NCBI GenBank assembly: GCA_900549335.1
Contig: UROJ01000002.1
Span: 1-22,734, forward strand
Length of the DNA: 22,734 nucleotides
Source of the DNA: an uncultured Collinsella sp.
GTDB taxonomy: Bacteria > Actinomycetota > Coriobacteriia > Coriobacteriales > Coriobacteriaceae
Reading direction: 5' to 3'
Shown here piece by piece: positions 9,265 to 16,095 of this stretch. Positions within the stretch are counted from its first letter, which is position 1, and the number at the start of each line of letters is the position of its first letter. The notes beneath the pieces are model-generated. The model saw only the letters and a program-made list of their open reading frames with translations. It was not told the origin of the DNA and made no database searches. Made by a program: the position numbers and the translations under genes.

Positions 9265-9383
9265 GGCGGGGCGTTCTTACCTTTACTCGCTGCTGCGGAC
9301 AGTCCTGCGCAAGACGAAGAGCACATTTAGTGCTCTTCTTTGCGTGCGGAACTTGCAGCGAGCAAAGGTAAGAACGCCCCGCC
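9265..9383. repeat. 119-bp long palindrome in the leuS leader
   Basis: The arms 9265-9293 and 9355-9383 are complementary over 29 bases, with one position that becomes a G-U pair in RNA. Inside, GAAGAGCAC / GTGCTCTTC (9316-9324 and 9330-9338) closes a 5-base loop, and the middle segments pair only partly. It lies wholly between the predicted leuS promoter and its ribosome binding site, so the leuS mRNA would begin with this structure. There is no T-box consensus, no T-run and no leucine-codon run. Both strands give similar translations because of the symmetry. I suspect a dispersed palindromic repeat, but only one copy is in this window. Confidence 0.7.
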
Positions 9384-9401
9384 ACATCGTTAACTCGCAT
9401 G

Positions 9402-9410
9402 ATGATAGCA
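9402..9410 (-). promoter_or_regulatory. Possible extended -10 promoter of leuS
   Basis: The minus strand reads TGC-TATCAT, an extended -10 element without a good -35 box at 17 bases. It would start transcription near 9395, giving a leader of about 155 bases that contains the long palindrome. An alternative is TTGATT, 17 bases, GATAAA further upstream (about 9452-9480). That choice would add the 9419-9453 hairpin to the leader. Confidence 0.4.
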
Positions 9411-9418
9411 AATACGAC

Positions 9419-9453
9419 AAGCGAGATGCCTGCGACTTGCGGGCATCTCGCTT
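9419..9453. terminator. 12-bp perfect hairpin, possible bidirectional terminator
   Basis: AAGCGAGATGCC (9419-9430) pairs perfectly with GGCATCTCGCTT (9442-9453) around an 11-base loop. The T-runs that follow are weak on both strands (TTTATCT on plus, TTGTCGTATTTG on minus). Its place between the guaB 3' end and leuS fits a terminator that keeps the two units apart. Confidence 0.5.
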
Positions 9454-9510
9454 TATCTAAATAACGTGGTTGTGAATCAACCGCTAATTGTTACCCGCCC
9501 AAGCATGATC

Positions 9511-9610
9511 GGGTTTTCCAAGTGCCGCAGATTGCCGTGAAAGAGGAGCGACGCGTACTTTGGTACGCGAGCGACGGTTTGAACGGCAAGGTGCGGTGCT
9601 TGGGAAAGCC
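9511..9610. repeat. Structured hairpin repeat, copy 1 (guaB 3' end)
   Basis: A 56-base core (9533-9588) closed by TGCCGT / ACGGCA and with an inner GCGTAC-TTTG-GTACGC hairpin is flanked by complementary 22-base arms (9511-9532 and 9589-9610). About 19 of 22 arm positions pair, counting G-U. The core is about 90% identical to bases 17194-17250. The arms differ completely from that copy, yet they pair in both. It begins 2 bases after the guaB stop codon. Confidence 0.8.
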
Positions 9611-9612
9611 GC

Positions 9613-11124
9613 TTAGCGGTAGCTGACGCTTTGCTGGGAGTCCTTGACGACTACGTCGTGGGCGCCGCCTTCGACGATGGAGGTGGAGCTGACCAGCGTT
9701 AGGCGTGCCTTTTCCTGGAGCTCGGGGATCGAGAGGGCACCGCAGTTGCACATCGTGGACTTGACCTTGTAGAGCGTGCCGCCCACGCCGTCCTTGAGGG
9801 AACCGGCATAGGGAACGTAGGAGTCGACACCCTCGACGAAGCTGAGCTTCGCGGCGCCGCCCAGGTCGTAGCGCTGCCAGTTGCGGGCACGCGCAGAACC
9901 CTCGCCCCAGTACTCCTTCATGTACTGACCGTTAACGTTGACGCGCTCGGTCGGGCTCTCGTCGAAGCGAGCGAAGTAGCGACCCAGCATCATAAAGTCT
10001 GCACCCATGGCCAGGGCGAGCGTCATGTGGTAGTCGTAGACGATACCGCCGTCGGAGCACACGGGCACGTAGACGCCAGTCTCCTCGTAGTACTCGTCGC
10101 GAGCGCGGCAGACGTCGATCAGAGCGGTGGCCTGGCCACGGCCGATACCCTTGGTCTCACGGGTAATGCAGATGGAACCGCCGCCGATACCGACCTTGAT
10201 GAAGTCGGCACCGCAGTCTGCCAGGAAGCGAAAGCCCTCGGCATCGACGACGTTACCGGCACCGACCTTGACGTCCTCGCCGTAGTTGGCGCGAATCCAC
10301 TCGATGGTGCGCTTCTGCCACTCGCTGAAGCCCTCGGAGGAGTCGATGCACAGGACATCGGCGCCGGCCTCGATGAGCAGCGGCACGCGCTCGGCATAGT
10401 CGCGGGTGTTGATACCGGCACCGACCATGTAGCGCTTGTCGTTATCGAGCAGCTCATTGGGGTTGGTCTTGTGGCTGTCGTAGTCCTTGCGGAAGACAAT
10501 GCCCATGAGGTGATCGTTGTCGTCGACGATGGGCAGGGCGTTAAGCTTGTTGTCCCAGATGACGTCGTTGGCAACCTTGAGGCTGATGTTCTTGTCGCCC
10601 ACGATGAGCTGCTCACGCGGGGTCATGAACTCGGAGACCTTCGTCTGGTGGTCATCGCGACTGGGGCGATAGTCACGGCTGGTGACGATGCCCAGGAGCT
10701 TACCCTTGGGAGTGCCGTCGTCGGTAACCGGCATGGTGGAGTGACCGGTCTTCTCCTTGAGCTCGATGACCTGCTCCATGGTCATGTCGGGGGTCAGCGT
10801 GGAATCGGACTGAACGAAACCGGCCTTGTGATCCTTGACGGCCTTGACCATAGCGGCCTCGGACTCGGCGCTCTGCGAACCGTAAATGAAGGACAGGCCA
10901 CCCTCGGTAGCGAGCGCGACACCCATATCGACGCCCGAGACGGACTGCATGATGGCGGAAACCATGGGGATGTTCAGGGTGATTGCCGGCTTCTCACCGC
11001 GCTTAAAGCGGGTTAGCGGCGTCTTAAGAGAGACGTTGTTGGGGATGCACTGCGAGGACGAGTAACCAGGGACAAGCAGATACTCCGAAAACGTGTGGGA
11101 CTCACCGGGAAAGAACGTAGCCAT
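9613..11124 (-). CDS. guaB: IMP dehydrogenase, Tritrichomonas-type
   Basis: This 503-residue enzyme oxidises IMP to XMP with NAD, the committed step of GTP synthesis. A (beta/alpha)8 barrel is interrupted by a CBS-domain pair at about 100-220. The active-site Cys is C319 in [20 protein letters not shown]. The NAD-site Asp is D261 (CIDSSEG), and the flap Arg-Tyr pair is R418-Y419 ([10 protein letters not shown]). From memory, these numbers and the total length equal those of the Tritrichomonas foetus enzyme, and long stretches look near-identical. Typical bacterial GuaB instead has GPGSICTTR. The ATG has AAGGAG 6-7 bases upstream. Its promoter (-10 GATACT at 11209-11204) overlaps that of the divergent regulator, and the leader carries a switchable hairpin. 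It ends at repeat copy 1. Confidence 0.96.
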   Translation of the reverse strand: MATFFPGESHTFSEYLLVPGYSSSQCIPNNVSLKTPLTRFKRGEKPAITLNIPMVSAIMQSVSGVDMGVALATEGGLSFIYGSQSAESEAAMVKAVKDHKAGFVQSDSTLTPDMTMEQVIELKEKTGHSTMPVTDDGTPKGKLLGIVTSRDYRPSRDDHQTKVSEFMTPREQLIVGDKNISLKVANDVIWDNKLNALPIVDDNDHLMGIVFRKDYDSHKTNPNELLDNDKRYMVGAGINTRDYAERVPLLIEAGADVLCIDSSEGFSEWQKRTIEWIRANYGEDVKVGAGNVVDAEGFRFLADCGADFIKVGIGGGSICITRETKGIGRGQATALIDVCRARDEYYEETGVYVPVCSDGGIVYDYHMTLALAMGADFMMLGRYFARFDESPTERVNVNGQYMKEYWGEGSARARNWQRYDLGGAAKLSFVEGVDSYVPYAGSLKDGVGGTLYKVKSTMCNCGALSIPELQEKARLTLVSSTSIVEGGAHDVVVKDSQQSVSYR

Positions 11125-11174
11125 GTTTCTCCTTTTTCCATGCGACCGGTCGGCTGCAGGCCTCGTAGGACCCA

Positions 11175-11194
11175 GCCCAACCTTGGGCGCCCAA
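11175..11194 (-). other. Mutually exclusive hairpins in the guaB leader
   Basis: Within the predicted guaB leader the segment GCCCAA can pair either with the TTGGGC before it (palindrome 11183-11194) or with the TTGGGC after it (14-base palindrome 11175-11188). An outer CCCAG / CTGGG pair can enclose both. No T-run or classical riboswitch core was seen. The arrangement could allow two leader folds. Confidence 0.4.
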
Positions 11195-11203
11195 TACTGG
11201 GGA

Positions 11204-11232
11204 AGTATCTTAACGCACTTTGACTGCTACAA
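11204..11232 (-). promoter_or_regulatory. Promoter of guaB
   Basis: On the minus strand TTGTAG (11232-11227), 17 bases and GATACT (11209-11204) fit a housekeeping promoter and would start transcription near 11197. The -35 box lies on top of the -10 box of the divergent regulator promoter, so the two cannot easily be occupied together. Confidence 0.55.
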
Positions 11233-11233
11233 T
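11225..11233 (+). promoter_or_regulatory. Extended -10 promoter of the winged-helix regulator
   Basis: The plus strand reads TGC-TACAAT, an extended -10 element with no convincing -35 box, placing the start near 11240. That leaves about 78 bases of leader before the ATG at 11318. It overlaps the guaB -35 box on the other strand. Confidence 0.5.
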
Positions 11234-11317
11234 GCATGATATAAGAAGAGCACACGAGGGTTTGACGCAGGCTTTGCGTTTGCCCAGCAAACACTTTAGC
11301 GGGGAGACGTGGAGCGC

Positions 11318-11662
11318 ATGGAGTACAAGACGACGGCAAAGTTGGTCATTCAAGCGTGCGACAAAGATCTGCCGGGCGTGTTCGGCCACGGCTGCGTCTT
11401 ACTGCTGCAGGGCATCGCCCGCGAGCACTCGCTCAACCGTGCCGCCAAGAGCATGGGCATGGCGTATTCCAAGGCTTGGCGCATTGTGAACGAAGCCGAA
11501 GGCCAGCTGGGCTGCAAACTCATCGAGCGCGACGGAGCCCGCGGGTCCACCCTCACCCCCGCCGGCAAGCGAGCCATAGCGGTCTACGAGGAGCTGCAGG
11601 CCGACATCAACCAAGTAATTGCCGCAAAGGCCAACGACCTCATCGCCAGCATCAAAGAATAG
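11318..11662 (+). CDS. ModE/LysR-type single-domain winged-helix regulator
   Basis: This small DNA-binding protein of 114 residues consists of one winged helix-turn-helix. The HTH covers about residues 30-60 (REHSLNRAAKSMGMAYSKAW), followed by the recognition helix and wing (LGCKLIERDGARGSTLTPAGKRAI). This matches the N-terminal domain of ModE and of LysR regulators. No molybdate-binding or LysR effector domain follows; the protein ends in a helix that may dimerise. The ATG at 11318 is preferred. An in-frame GTG at 11309 has GGGGAG only 2 bases before it, which is too close. The gene is divergent from guaB with overlapping promoters, so it may affect guaB, but no operator could be defined. 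No molybdenum genes are nearby. Confidence 0.8.
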   Translation: MEYKTTAKLVIQACDKDLPGVFGHGCVLLLQGIAREHSLNRAAKSMGMAYSKAWRIVNEAEGQLGCKLIERDGARGSTLTPAGKRAIAVYEELQADINQVIAAKANDLIASIKE

Positions 11663-11703
11663 CCAATTTGGGACGGGGCTTTTTTAGCTGGTCGGTCACC
11701 ATA

Positions 11704-11781
11704 GATGATTATTCTGGGACGGGGATTAAAAAATCATTAGGTACACAATGATTTTTTAATCCCCGTCCCAGAATAATCATC
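11704..11781. repeat. Perfect palindrome with 35-base arms
   Basis: The arms 11704-11738 and 11747-11781 are exact reverse complements around an 8-base loop (AGGTACAC). The right arm contains the stop codon of the neighbouring minus-strand gene (11777-11779). The arms hold runs of six A or T, so either strand forms a long hairpin with an internal U-rich strand. It probably ends transcription from both convergent genes. A related partial motif, TGGGACGGGG then six Ts, lies just to the left (near 11670-11686), as if an older copy had decayed. Confidence 0.9.
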
Positions 11782-12766
11782 GGAGGGCGTTATCGAGGGT
11801 GGCGGCTACCGTCAGGGGGTCGTCGGTGCCGGCGAAGAGACGGATGGTGCTCCCCTGCTTGCCACGTGGGGCCGAAAGGCGCGTCGTTGCGCCACCGGAG
11901 GGCGATGTGCGAAACTCCCCGGGCAAAGCATCGAACAGCTCGCCTGAGCTACGCTCGATAAGGTCAAATTCAACTGCCGGACCAAAGCCGTGCTCGAGGA
12001 TTCCCGTTGCAACCGAATGGTCGGGATGCGAGCTCAGCCCGGGATAGCGCACGTTGCGCACCATCTCGTTGGCGGCCAGATACTCGGCCAGCGCACGGGC
12101 GCGGTCGAAATGTGCCTGCATGCGGACATCGAGCGAGTCCAGCCCTCGCTCCAGCACGTCGGCCTCGTCAGCAGGCATATCAAGCTTAGCCAAGCCACAG
12201 CCCTCAAGCAGGGCATGCGCGCACTCAGCCGCGGCATCCACACGATGGCGCTTGAGCTGCGAGCGCGCCACCGATACGGCAACCAACTTGCGCGAAGCAT
12301 CACCGGCGCATACACGATCGAGCGCCTCGAGCGACAGCACAGCACCCAGCCGCAGCGAATCGCAGCCAAAAGCCGACGCCACGGTGTTGTCCACAACAAG
12401 CAGCGCGCGGGCCTCACGAGCCGCGCGGCCCAGAGCGCGAAGGTCGGGCACACGCAGACCAAACCCACCGATGGAGTTGACGAACCACCACAGGTGCAGA
12501 CCCTCGGCATCAAACGAAGCATCAAAGCCCTCGGACGCGGCAGCAAACGCATCGGCGGACCCCGAGCCCACCAGCGCGACATCGCAGCCATCAAAGCCGC
12601 TCGCAAACGCATCGACAAAGTCGTCCGCAAAGGCCACCAGGCGGTCACCGGGACGCACAATACCCAGCAGCGACAGAGCCGCCGGCACATGCGGGGCCGC
12701 AACAAGACGCGCCTCACGCGCACTGGACCTCAAAGCCCATGCCTCTTCTAGCTGCTGTACGCCCAT
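11777..12766 (-). CDS. Cystathionine gamma-synthase-fold protein lacking the PLP lysine
   Basis: This 329-residue protein has the fold of Cys/Met-metabolism PLP enzymes. RPGD lies near residue 40, and the cofactor-pyridine Asp is in LLVVDNT (D126). GLDSLDVRMQAHFDRA and VRYPGLSSHPDH lie in the middle, and IRLFAGTDDP near the end. The family's SATK segment, which holds the PLP Schiff-base Lys, is missing. After the conserved LGA at 140-142 there is a 17-residue insertion, and the aligned segment reads LVAVSVAR with Arg at 168. Without gaps, the position is also Arg (151). It is therefore probably not a normal PLP lyase. The ATG at 12766 gives the first family-like residues. A terminator lies just before it, and the stop is inside the palindrome. 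Confidence 0.75.
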   Translation of the reverse strand: MGVQQLEEAWALRSSAREARLVAAPHVPAALSLLGIVRPGDRLVAFADDFVDAFASGFDGCDVALVGSGSADAFAAASEGFDASFDAEGLHLWWFVNSIGGFGLRVPDLRALGRAAREARALLVVDNTVASAFGCDSLRLGAVLSLEALDRVCAGDASRKLVAVSVARSQLKRHRVDAAAECAHALLEGCGLAKLDMPADEADVLERGLDSLDVRMQAHFDRARALAEYLAANEMVRNVRYPGLSSHPDHSVATGILEHGFGPAVEFDLIERSSGELFDALPGEFRTSPSGGATTRLSAPRGKQGSTIRLFAGTDDPLTVAATLDNALR

Positions 12767-12782
12767 ACGGCACCGTCCCTTC

Positions 12783-12823
12783 AAAACAAAAACCCACGAT
12801 GCGGTTGTTCCCCGCATCGTGGG
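12783..12823 (-). terminator. Intrinsic terminator after scrB, abutting the next start codon
   Basis: A perfect 12-bp stem (CCCACGATGCGG / CCGCATCGTGGG, 12793-12804 with 12812-12823) is followed on the minus strand by TTTTTGTTTT. It ends the scr transcript 39 bases after the scrB stop. It also lies only 17 bases before the ATG of the PLP-fold gene. A possible -10 (TATACT, 12839-12834) lies upstream of it, so it may work as an attenuator for that gene. Confidence 0.85.
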
Positions 12824-12861
12824 CAACGGCTGCAGTATAGCGCCGATATGCGACGAAACGC

Positions 12862-14403
12862 CTAGATGTTGAGCGTGTGATAGTTCACGCTCGCACCCGG
12901 AGCGTCAACGGTCACGCCATAGGCCTCAGGATAGATGCGCGTCGAAAACACGAGCGCGCCATCGTTCACAAACACCTCGACCGACGAGACATCACCAACA
13001 ATGCGCACATTACGGACCTCGTCGATGGGCTCCCAGCGCATGGTACGACCGCAGCCGGCAGAAGCGCGACCCTCATCGGTAAATCGCATCTCAAAGCGCG
13101 AGGGCAGTTCGTCCCCAGCGGGCACAAGCGCCAGCTTCAGCTCGCCATCAACGGTCGCGGTAAACGCGCCGTCGACACCGTCAACAACAACGTCAAAGCA
13201 GGTATCGCCGGCAGCCCTCAACGAGCCCTCCCCCACACGCACCGAGGCATAATGGAGCTCGATCTCGCGCGCCGGCTGCTGCAGCACCACGCCGCCGTCA
13301 CCGGCCGTAAGCTCGCGCGGCACTGTCATGCAGTGCTGCCAGCCGCACGCCACGGTGGGCGCATTGTCATAGGTCGGCTCGTCGGGCATGCCCATCCAGC
13401 CGATTAGAATATGGCGACCGTCCTCGGCCGTGAACTCCTGCGGAGCATAGAAGTCAAAACCAGCGTCCCACAGGCGGAACTCGCCCAGTTCATAGGCACC
13501 GTCACCACGGGTGATGTCGCCCGTTACAGGCATGTAGCCAGCAGCGTATACGTTGCCGCGGTTCCAACGACCGCCCTCGAGCCCCTGGGGAGAGAAAGAC
13601 AGAAACCTTGCCGGTACACCGCCATCCGCCTCGAGCTCAAGGTATCCCGGGCACTCCCACATAAAGCCAAAACGCTCGGGCGTAGACACGCGGCTCTCGA
13701 GCTCCCAACTCAGCATATCGGCCGAGCCATACACCAGGATCTCACCCACATCGCGCCCGGCGCCCTCGCCGTGCATGACGCAAAAACGGCTCTCGACATG
13801 CGGCCCGTCCACGCGACGACGCGCGCCCAGCACCATGTGGTAACGCCCATCATCATCGCGCCACACCTTGGGGTCACGCACGTGGCAGGTCAAATCCTCG
13901 GGATAATCCTCGGAAGCCAGCACCACGCGCTTTTGGCTGAACTCCCGACCGGCAAGGCCATCAACGCTCTCGACATAAACAGTATCGGCGCGGCGGCCGG
14001 TATTGACGTAGTCGTACGTCCCGTCCGAATCGGAAAGCTTAACGTTGCCCGTATAAAGTACGCGAATGCGACCGTCCTCGGCAAGCGCGGAGCCCGAATA
14101 CACGCCGTGGCAATCGAACGGCTCGTCGGGCAGCAGCGGGGCGCCAACGTAGTCCCACGTCATAAGATCGCGGCTCGTCGCATGGCCCCAGGCCTTAACG
14201 CCGCCCTCGACATCAAACGGCGCATACTGAAAATAGGCATGGAACACGCCACCCGCCTGGCAAAGACCGTTGGGGTCGTTGAGCCAACCCGCCGGCGGCA
14301 TAATATGGAAGCGTTGGCCATACGCGCCATGACCGCACTCAGAGGCGGCGGCGTCAACAGCGGCGACCAGCTTTGCAAGGTCGCGACCAAGTGCATTAGA
14401 CAT
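12862..14403 (-). CDS. scrB: Sucrose-6-phosphate hydrolase (GH32)
   Basis: This 513-residue cytoplasmic glycoside hydrolase of family 32 cleaves the sucrose-6-phosphate made by ScrA to glucose-6-phosphate and fructose. The five-bladed propeller carries the three catalytic acids: nucleophile D43 in GWLNDPNG, the transition-state Asp D177 in VRDPK, and acid/base E250 in WECPGY. A C-terminal beta-sandwich (about 375-513) completes the GH32 architecture. There is no signal peptide, as expected for an enzyme acting on an imported phosphorylated sugar. It follows scrA after 107 bases that contain a hairpin, with AGGA 6-7 bases before its ATG. The GH32 family also includes fructanases; the adjacent sucrose-type EIIBC favours sucrose-6-phosphate. 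Confidence 0.94.
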   Translation of the reverse strand: MSNALGRDLAKLVAAVDAAASECGHGAYGQRFHIMPPAGWLNDPNGLCQAGGVFHAYFQYAPFDVEGGVKAWGHATSRDLMTWDYVGAPLLPDEPFDCHGVYSGSALAEDGRIRVLYTGNVKLSDSDGTYDYVNTGRRADTVYVESVDGLAGREFSQKRVVLASEDYPEDLTCHVRDPKVWRDDDGRYHMVLGARRRVDGPHVESRFCVMHGEGAGRDVGEILVYGSADMLSWELESRVSTPERFGFMWECPGYLELEADGGVPARFLSFSPQGLEGGRWNRGNVYAAGYMPVTGDITRGDGAYELGEFRLWDAGFDFYAPQEFTAEDGRHILIGWMGMPDEPTYDNAPTVACGWQHCMTVPRELTAGDGGVVLQQPAREIELHYASVRVGEGSLRAAGDTCFDVVVDGVDGAFTATVDGELKLALVPAGDELPSRFEMRFTDEGRASAGCGRTMRWEPIDEVRNVRIVGDVSSVEVFVNDGALVFSTRIYPEAYGVTVDAPGASVNYHTLNI

Positions 14404-14465
14404 ATCAAAGTCCTAACGGATCGAAAGTTACAAGGCACCAGAGATCGGCACCAGATACGGGAAAC

Positions 14466-14490
14466 GCCCGCGAGCATACAACCCGCGGGC
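14466..14490 (-). other. Intercistronic hairpin between scrA and scrB
   Basis: The stem GCCCGCG / CGCGGGC (7 bp, 11-base loop) lies just after the scrA stop and is followed on the minus strand by GTTTCCC, a poor T-run. It may stabilise the scrA 3' end or cause partial termination, lowering scrB relative to scrA. No promoter was seen in the gap. Confidence 0.45.
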
Positions 14491-14510
14491 ATCCCCTCAA
14501 TCAAAAGCTC

Positions 14511-15911
14511 TTAGGCCTGCTCGGAAGCCTTGGGCTCGTCCTTGTACAGGACAAACGAGACGGCAAAGGAAACCAGCGCGGCGACCGCAAACATGATCGC
14601 GTACTGCACGGGTTGGGCCAGGCACAGCAGGATACCGAAGATACCGGTAACGCCCGTGCCGGAGGCAGCCAGCGAGGTGAGCGCGCAGACCAGGGCACCG
14701 CAACCGCCGCCGATGCAGCCGGCGATGAAGGGCTTAAAGAAGCGCAGGTTCACACCAAAGATGGCAGGCTCGGTAATGCCCATGAAGGCGGACAGAGCCG
14801 AAGGAAGCGCCAGACCCTTGATCTTGGCATCGCGGGTCTTAAAGGCAACGGCGAGTGCGGCGCCACCCTGAGCGATGTTGGCAGCACTGGCGATGGGCAG
14901 CCAGTAGGTCACGCCGTACTGGGCAAGCTGGCCCAGGTCGATGGCGGTGTACATCTGGTGGATACCGGTAACGACCGTGGGGGCATAGAACAGGCCGACG
15001 ATAAAGGAACCGATGCCGAAGGGCAGGGTCAGCAGGGCCTGAATCAGACCGAGGATGGCGTTCTCGGCCCAGACAAAGATGGGGCCGACGGCAACGAGCG
15101 TCACGAGTACGGTCACGAACACCGAGACGAGCGGAGTCACAAAGAGATCGAACATCTCGGGAACGATCTTGTGCAGGCGCTTCTCGAGGAAAGCCAGAAT
15201 GGCGCAGGCGATAACGATGGGGATCACGTGGCCCTGATAGCCGACCCACTCAAAGCTGTACGCGCCGGGGATGACGGTGACCATGGTCTGCACGCCCTCG
15301 GAGGCAACCGTGTAGGCGCTCTGCAGCGAGGAGTTGATGAACGCACCGCCGACGACGGCGCCCAGGTACGGGTTGGCGCCAAAGGCCTTAGCCGCGGAGT
15401 AACCGATCAGGATCTGCAGAATGCCAAAGGACGTGCCCGAGACCAGGTCGGCGATCTTGTAGATAAAGTTATTGGTGTCGAGCGCGATAAAGCCGTTGGA
15501 GGCCATAAAGTTGAGGGCGCTCATAATGCCCAGCAGCAGGCCCGAAGCCACGATGGCGGGGATGATGGGGACAAAGACGTCGCCGAGCACCTTAATGGCA
15601 CGCATAAAGATGTTCTGTTGCTGCGCCGCAGCCTCCTTGACCTCGGCCTTGGTGGAAGCCTCGACGCCGCTAAGCGCGATGAACTCTTCGTAGACCTTGT
15701 TGACGGTGCCGGTACCAAAAATAATCTGGAGCTGGCCCTGGGCCTCAAAGACGCCCTTGGCGCCGTCGATATTCTCGAGGGCCTCCTTGTTAACCTTGGC
15801 GTTATCGGCAATCACCAGGCGCAGACGCGTGGCGCAGTGTGCGGCCGAAATAACGTTGTCGGCGCCACCGATGTTGTCGAGCACCTCTTGGGCTGATTTG
15901 CGGTAGTCCAT
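14511..15911 (-). CDS. scrA: PTS sucrose-specific EIIBC transporter
   Basis: This 466-residue membrane permease of the glucose-sucrose PTS family takes up sucrose and phosphorylates it at carbon 6 of glucose. The EIIB domain (about 1-85) carries the phosphorylated Cys C26 in AAHCATRLRLV. After a short Ala/Gln linker, the EIIC domain (about 110-455) has about 10 membrane segments and the family motif GITEPAIFG. No EIIA domain is fused, so a separate EIIA must supply phosphate. The start at MDYRKSAQEV has GGAGG and AAGGGA upstream. An in-frame ATG 11 codons earlier lacks one. It is first in scrA-scrB and is controlled by the two operators at its promoter. Other disaccharide specificities of the family cannot be excluded, but the GH32 neighbour supports sucrose. 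Confidence 0.93.
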   Translation of the reverse strand: MDYRKSAQEVLDNIGGADNVISAAHCATRLRLVIADNAKVNKEALENIDGAKGVFEAQGQLQIIFGTGTVNKVYEEFIALSGVEASTKAEVKEAAAQQQNIFMRAIKVLGDVFVPIIPAIVASGLLLGIMSALNFMASNGFIALDTNNFIYKIADLVSGTSFGILQILIGYSAAKAFGANPYLGAVVGGAFINSSLQSAYTVASEGVQTMVTVIPGAYSFEWVGYQGHVIPIVIACAILAFLEKRLHKIVPEMFDLFVTPLVSVFVTVLVTLVAVGPIFVWAENAILGLIQALLTLPFGIGSFIVGLFYAPTVVTGIHQMYTAIDLGQLAQYGVTYWLPIASAANIAQGGAALAVAFKTRDAKIKGLALPSALSAFMGITEPAIFGVNLRFFKPFIAGCIGGGCGALVCALTSLAASGTGVTGIFGILLCLAQPVQYAIMFAVAALVSFAVSFVLYKDEPKASEQA

Positions 15912-15960
15912 GACTTCCCTTTCCTCCAACGGGCGCATGTGCACCCGGCCATCTTTGACA

Positions 15961-15988
15961 CTTATACTGTAATCGTTTTCAGTTTCAT
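15961..15988 (-). promoter_or_regulatory. scrAB promoter
   Basis: On the minus strand ATGAAA (15988-15983), 16 bases and TATAAG (15966-15961) form a plausible promoter with a start near 15953. The spacer is filled by a LacI-type operator, so bound repressor would block RNA polymerase directly. Confidence 0.65.
15968..15981. promoter_or_regulatory. LacI-type operator O1 (scrA)
   Basis: TGAAAACGATTACA on the minus strand is the LacI/GalR half-site palindrome with the central CG. It sits between the -35 and -10 boxes of scrA. The same 14 bases recur 26 bases upstream. Confidence 0.8.
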
Positions 15989-15993
15989 ATGTC

Positions 15994-16007
15994 TGTAATC
16001 GTTTTCA
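15994..16007. promoter_or_regulatory. LacI-type operator O2 (scrA)
   Basis: This is an exact second copy of O1 (TGAAAACGATTACA, minus strand), just upstream of the -35 box. The sequence GATTACAG with flanking T/A is shared by the two, giving a direct repeat with 26-base spacing. Confidence 0.8.
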
Positions 16008-16095
16008 CTTTAGGGTGAACGGTAGGAATAGGCCGGCGAATGGTAGTTTTAAGGCAAAAACAGACGACTCAGAGGCAGGCAGACGTGTCAAAGGC

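Noticed and set aside
9239..9400. N-terminal extension of leuS through the leader
   Set aside because: The frame is open only because the palindrome lacks stops. The residues before MCDCTDH resemble nothing in LeuRS, and a good ribosome binding site precedes that Met.
9239..9400. T-box riboswitch or leucine leader peptide for leuS
   Set aside because: No T-box core (TGGNACC-type) was found, and no run of leucine codons occurs in any short frame. A 34-codon frame starting MWRGVL was considered and has only scattered Leu codons.
11663..11703. Terminator for the winged-helix gene at GGGGCTTTTTT
   Set aside because: Six Ts are present, but only a 4-bp stem (AGCC / GGCT) can form before them. 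It looks more like a decayed copy of the adjacent palindrome motif.
16008..16095. Terminator of the LacI-family gene at the TTTTT run
   Set aside because: A run of five Ts occurs on the minus strand, but no stable stem precedes it. Read-through into scrA is possible, so no terminator is called.
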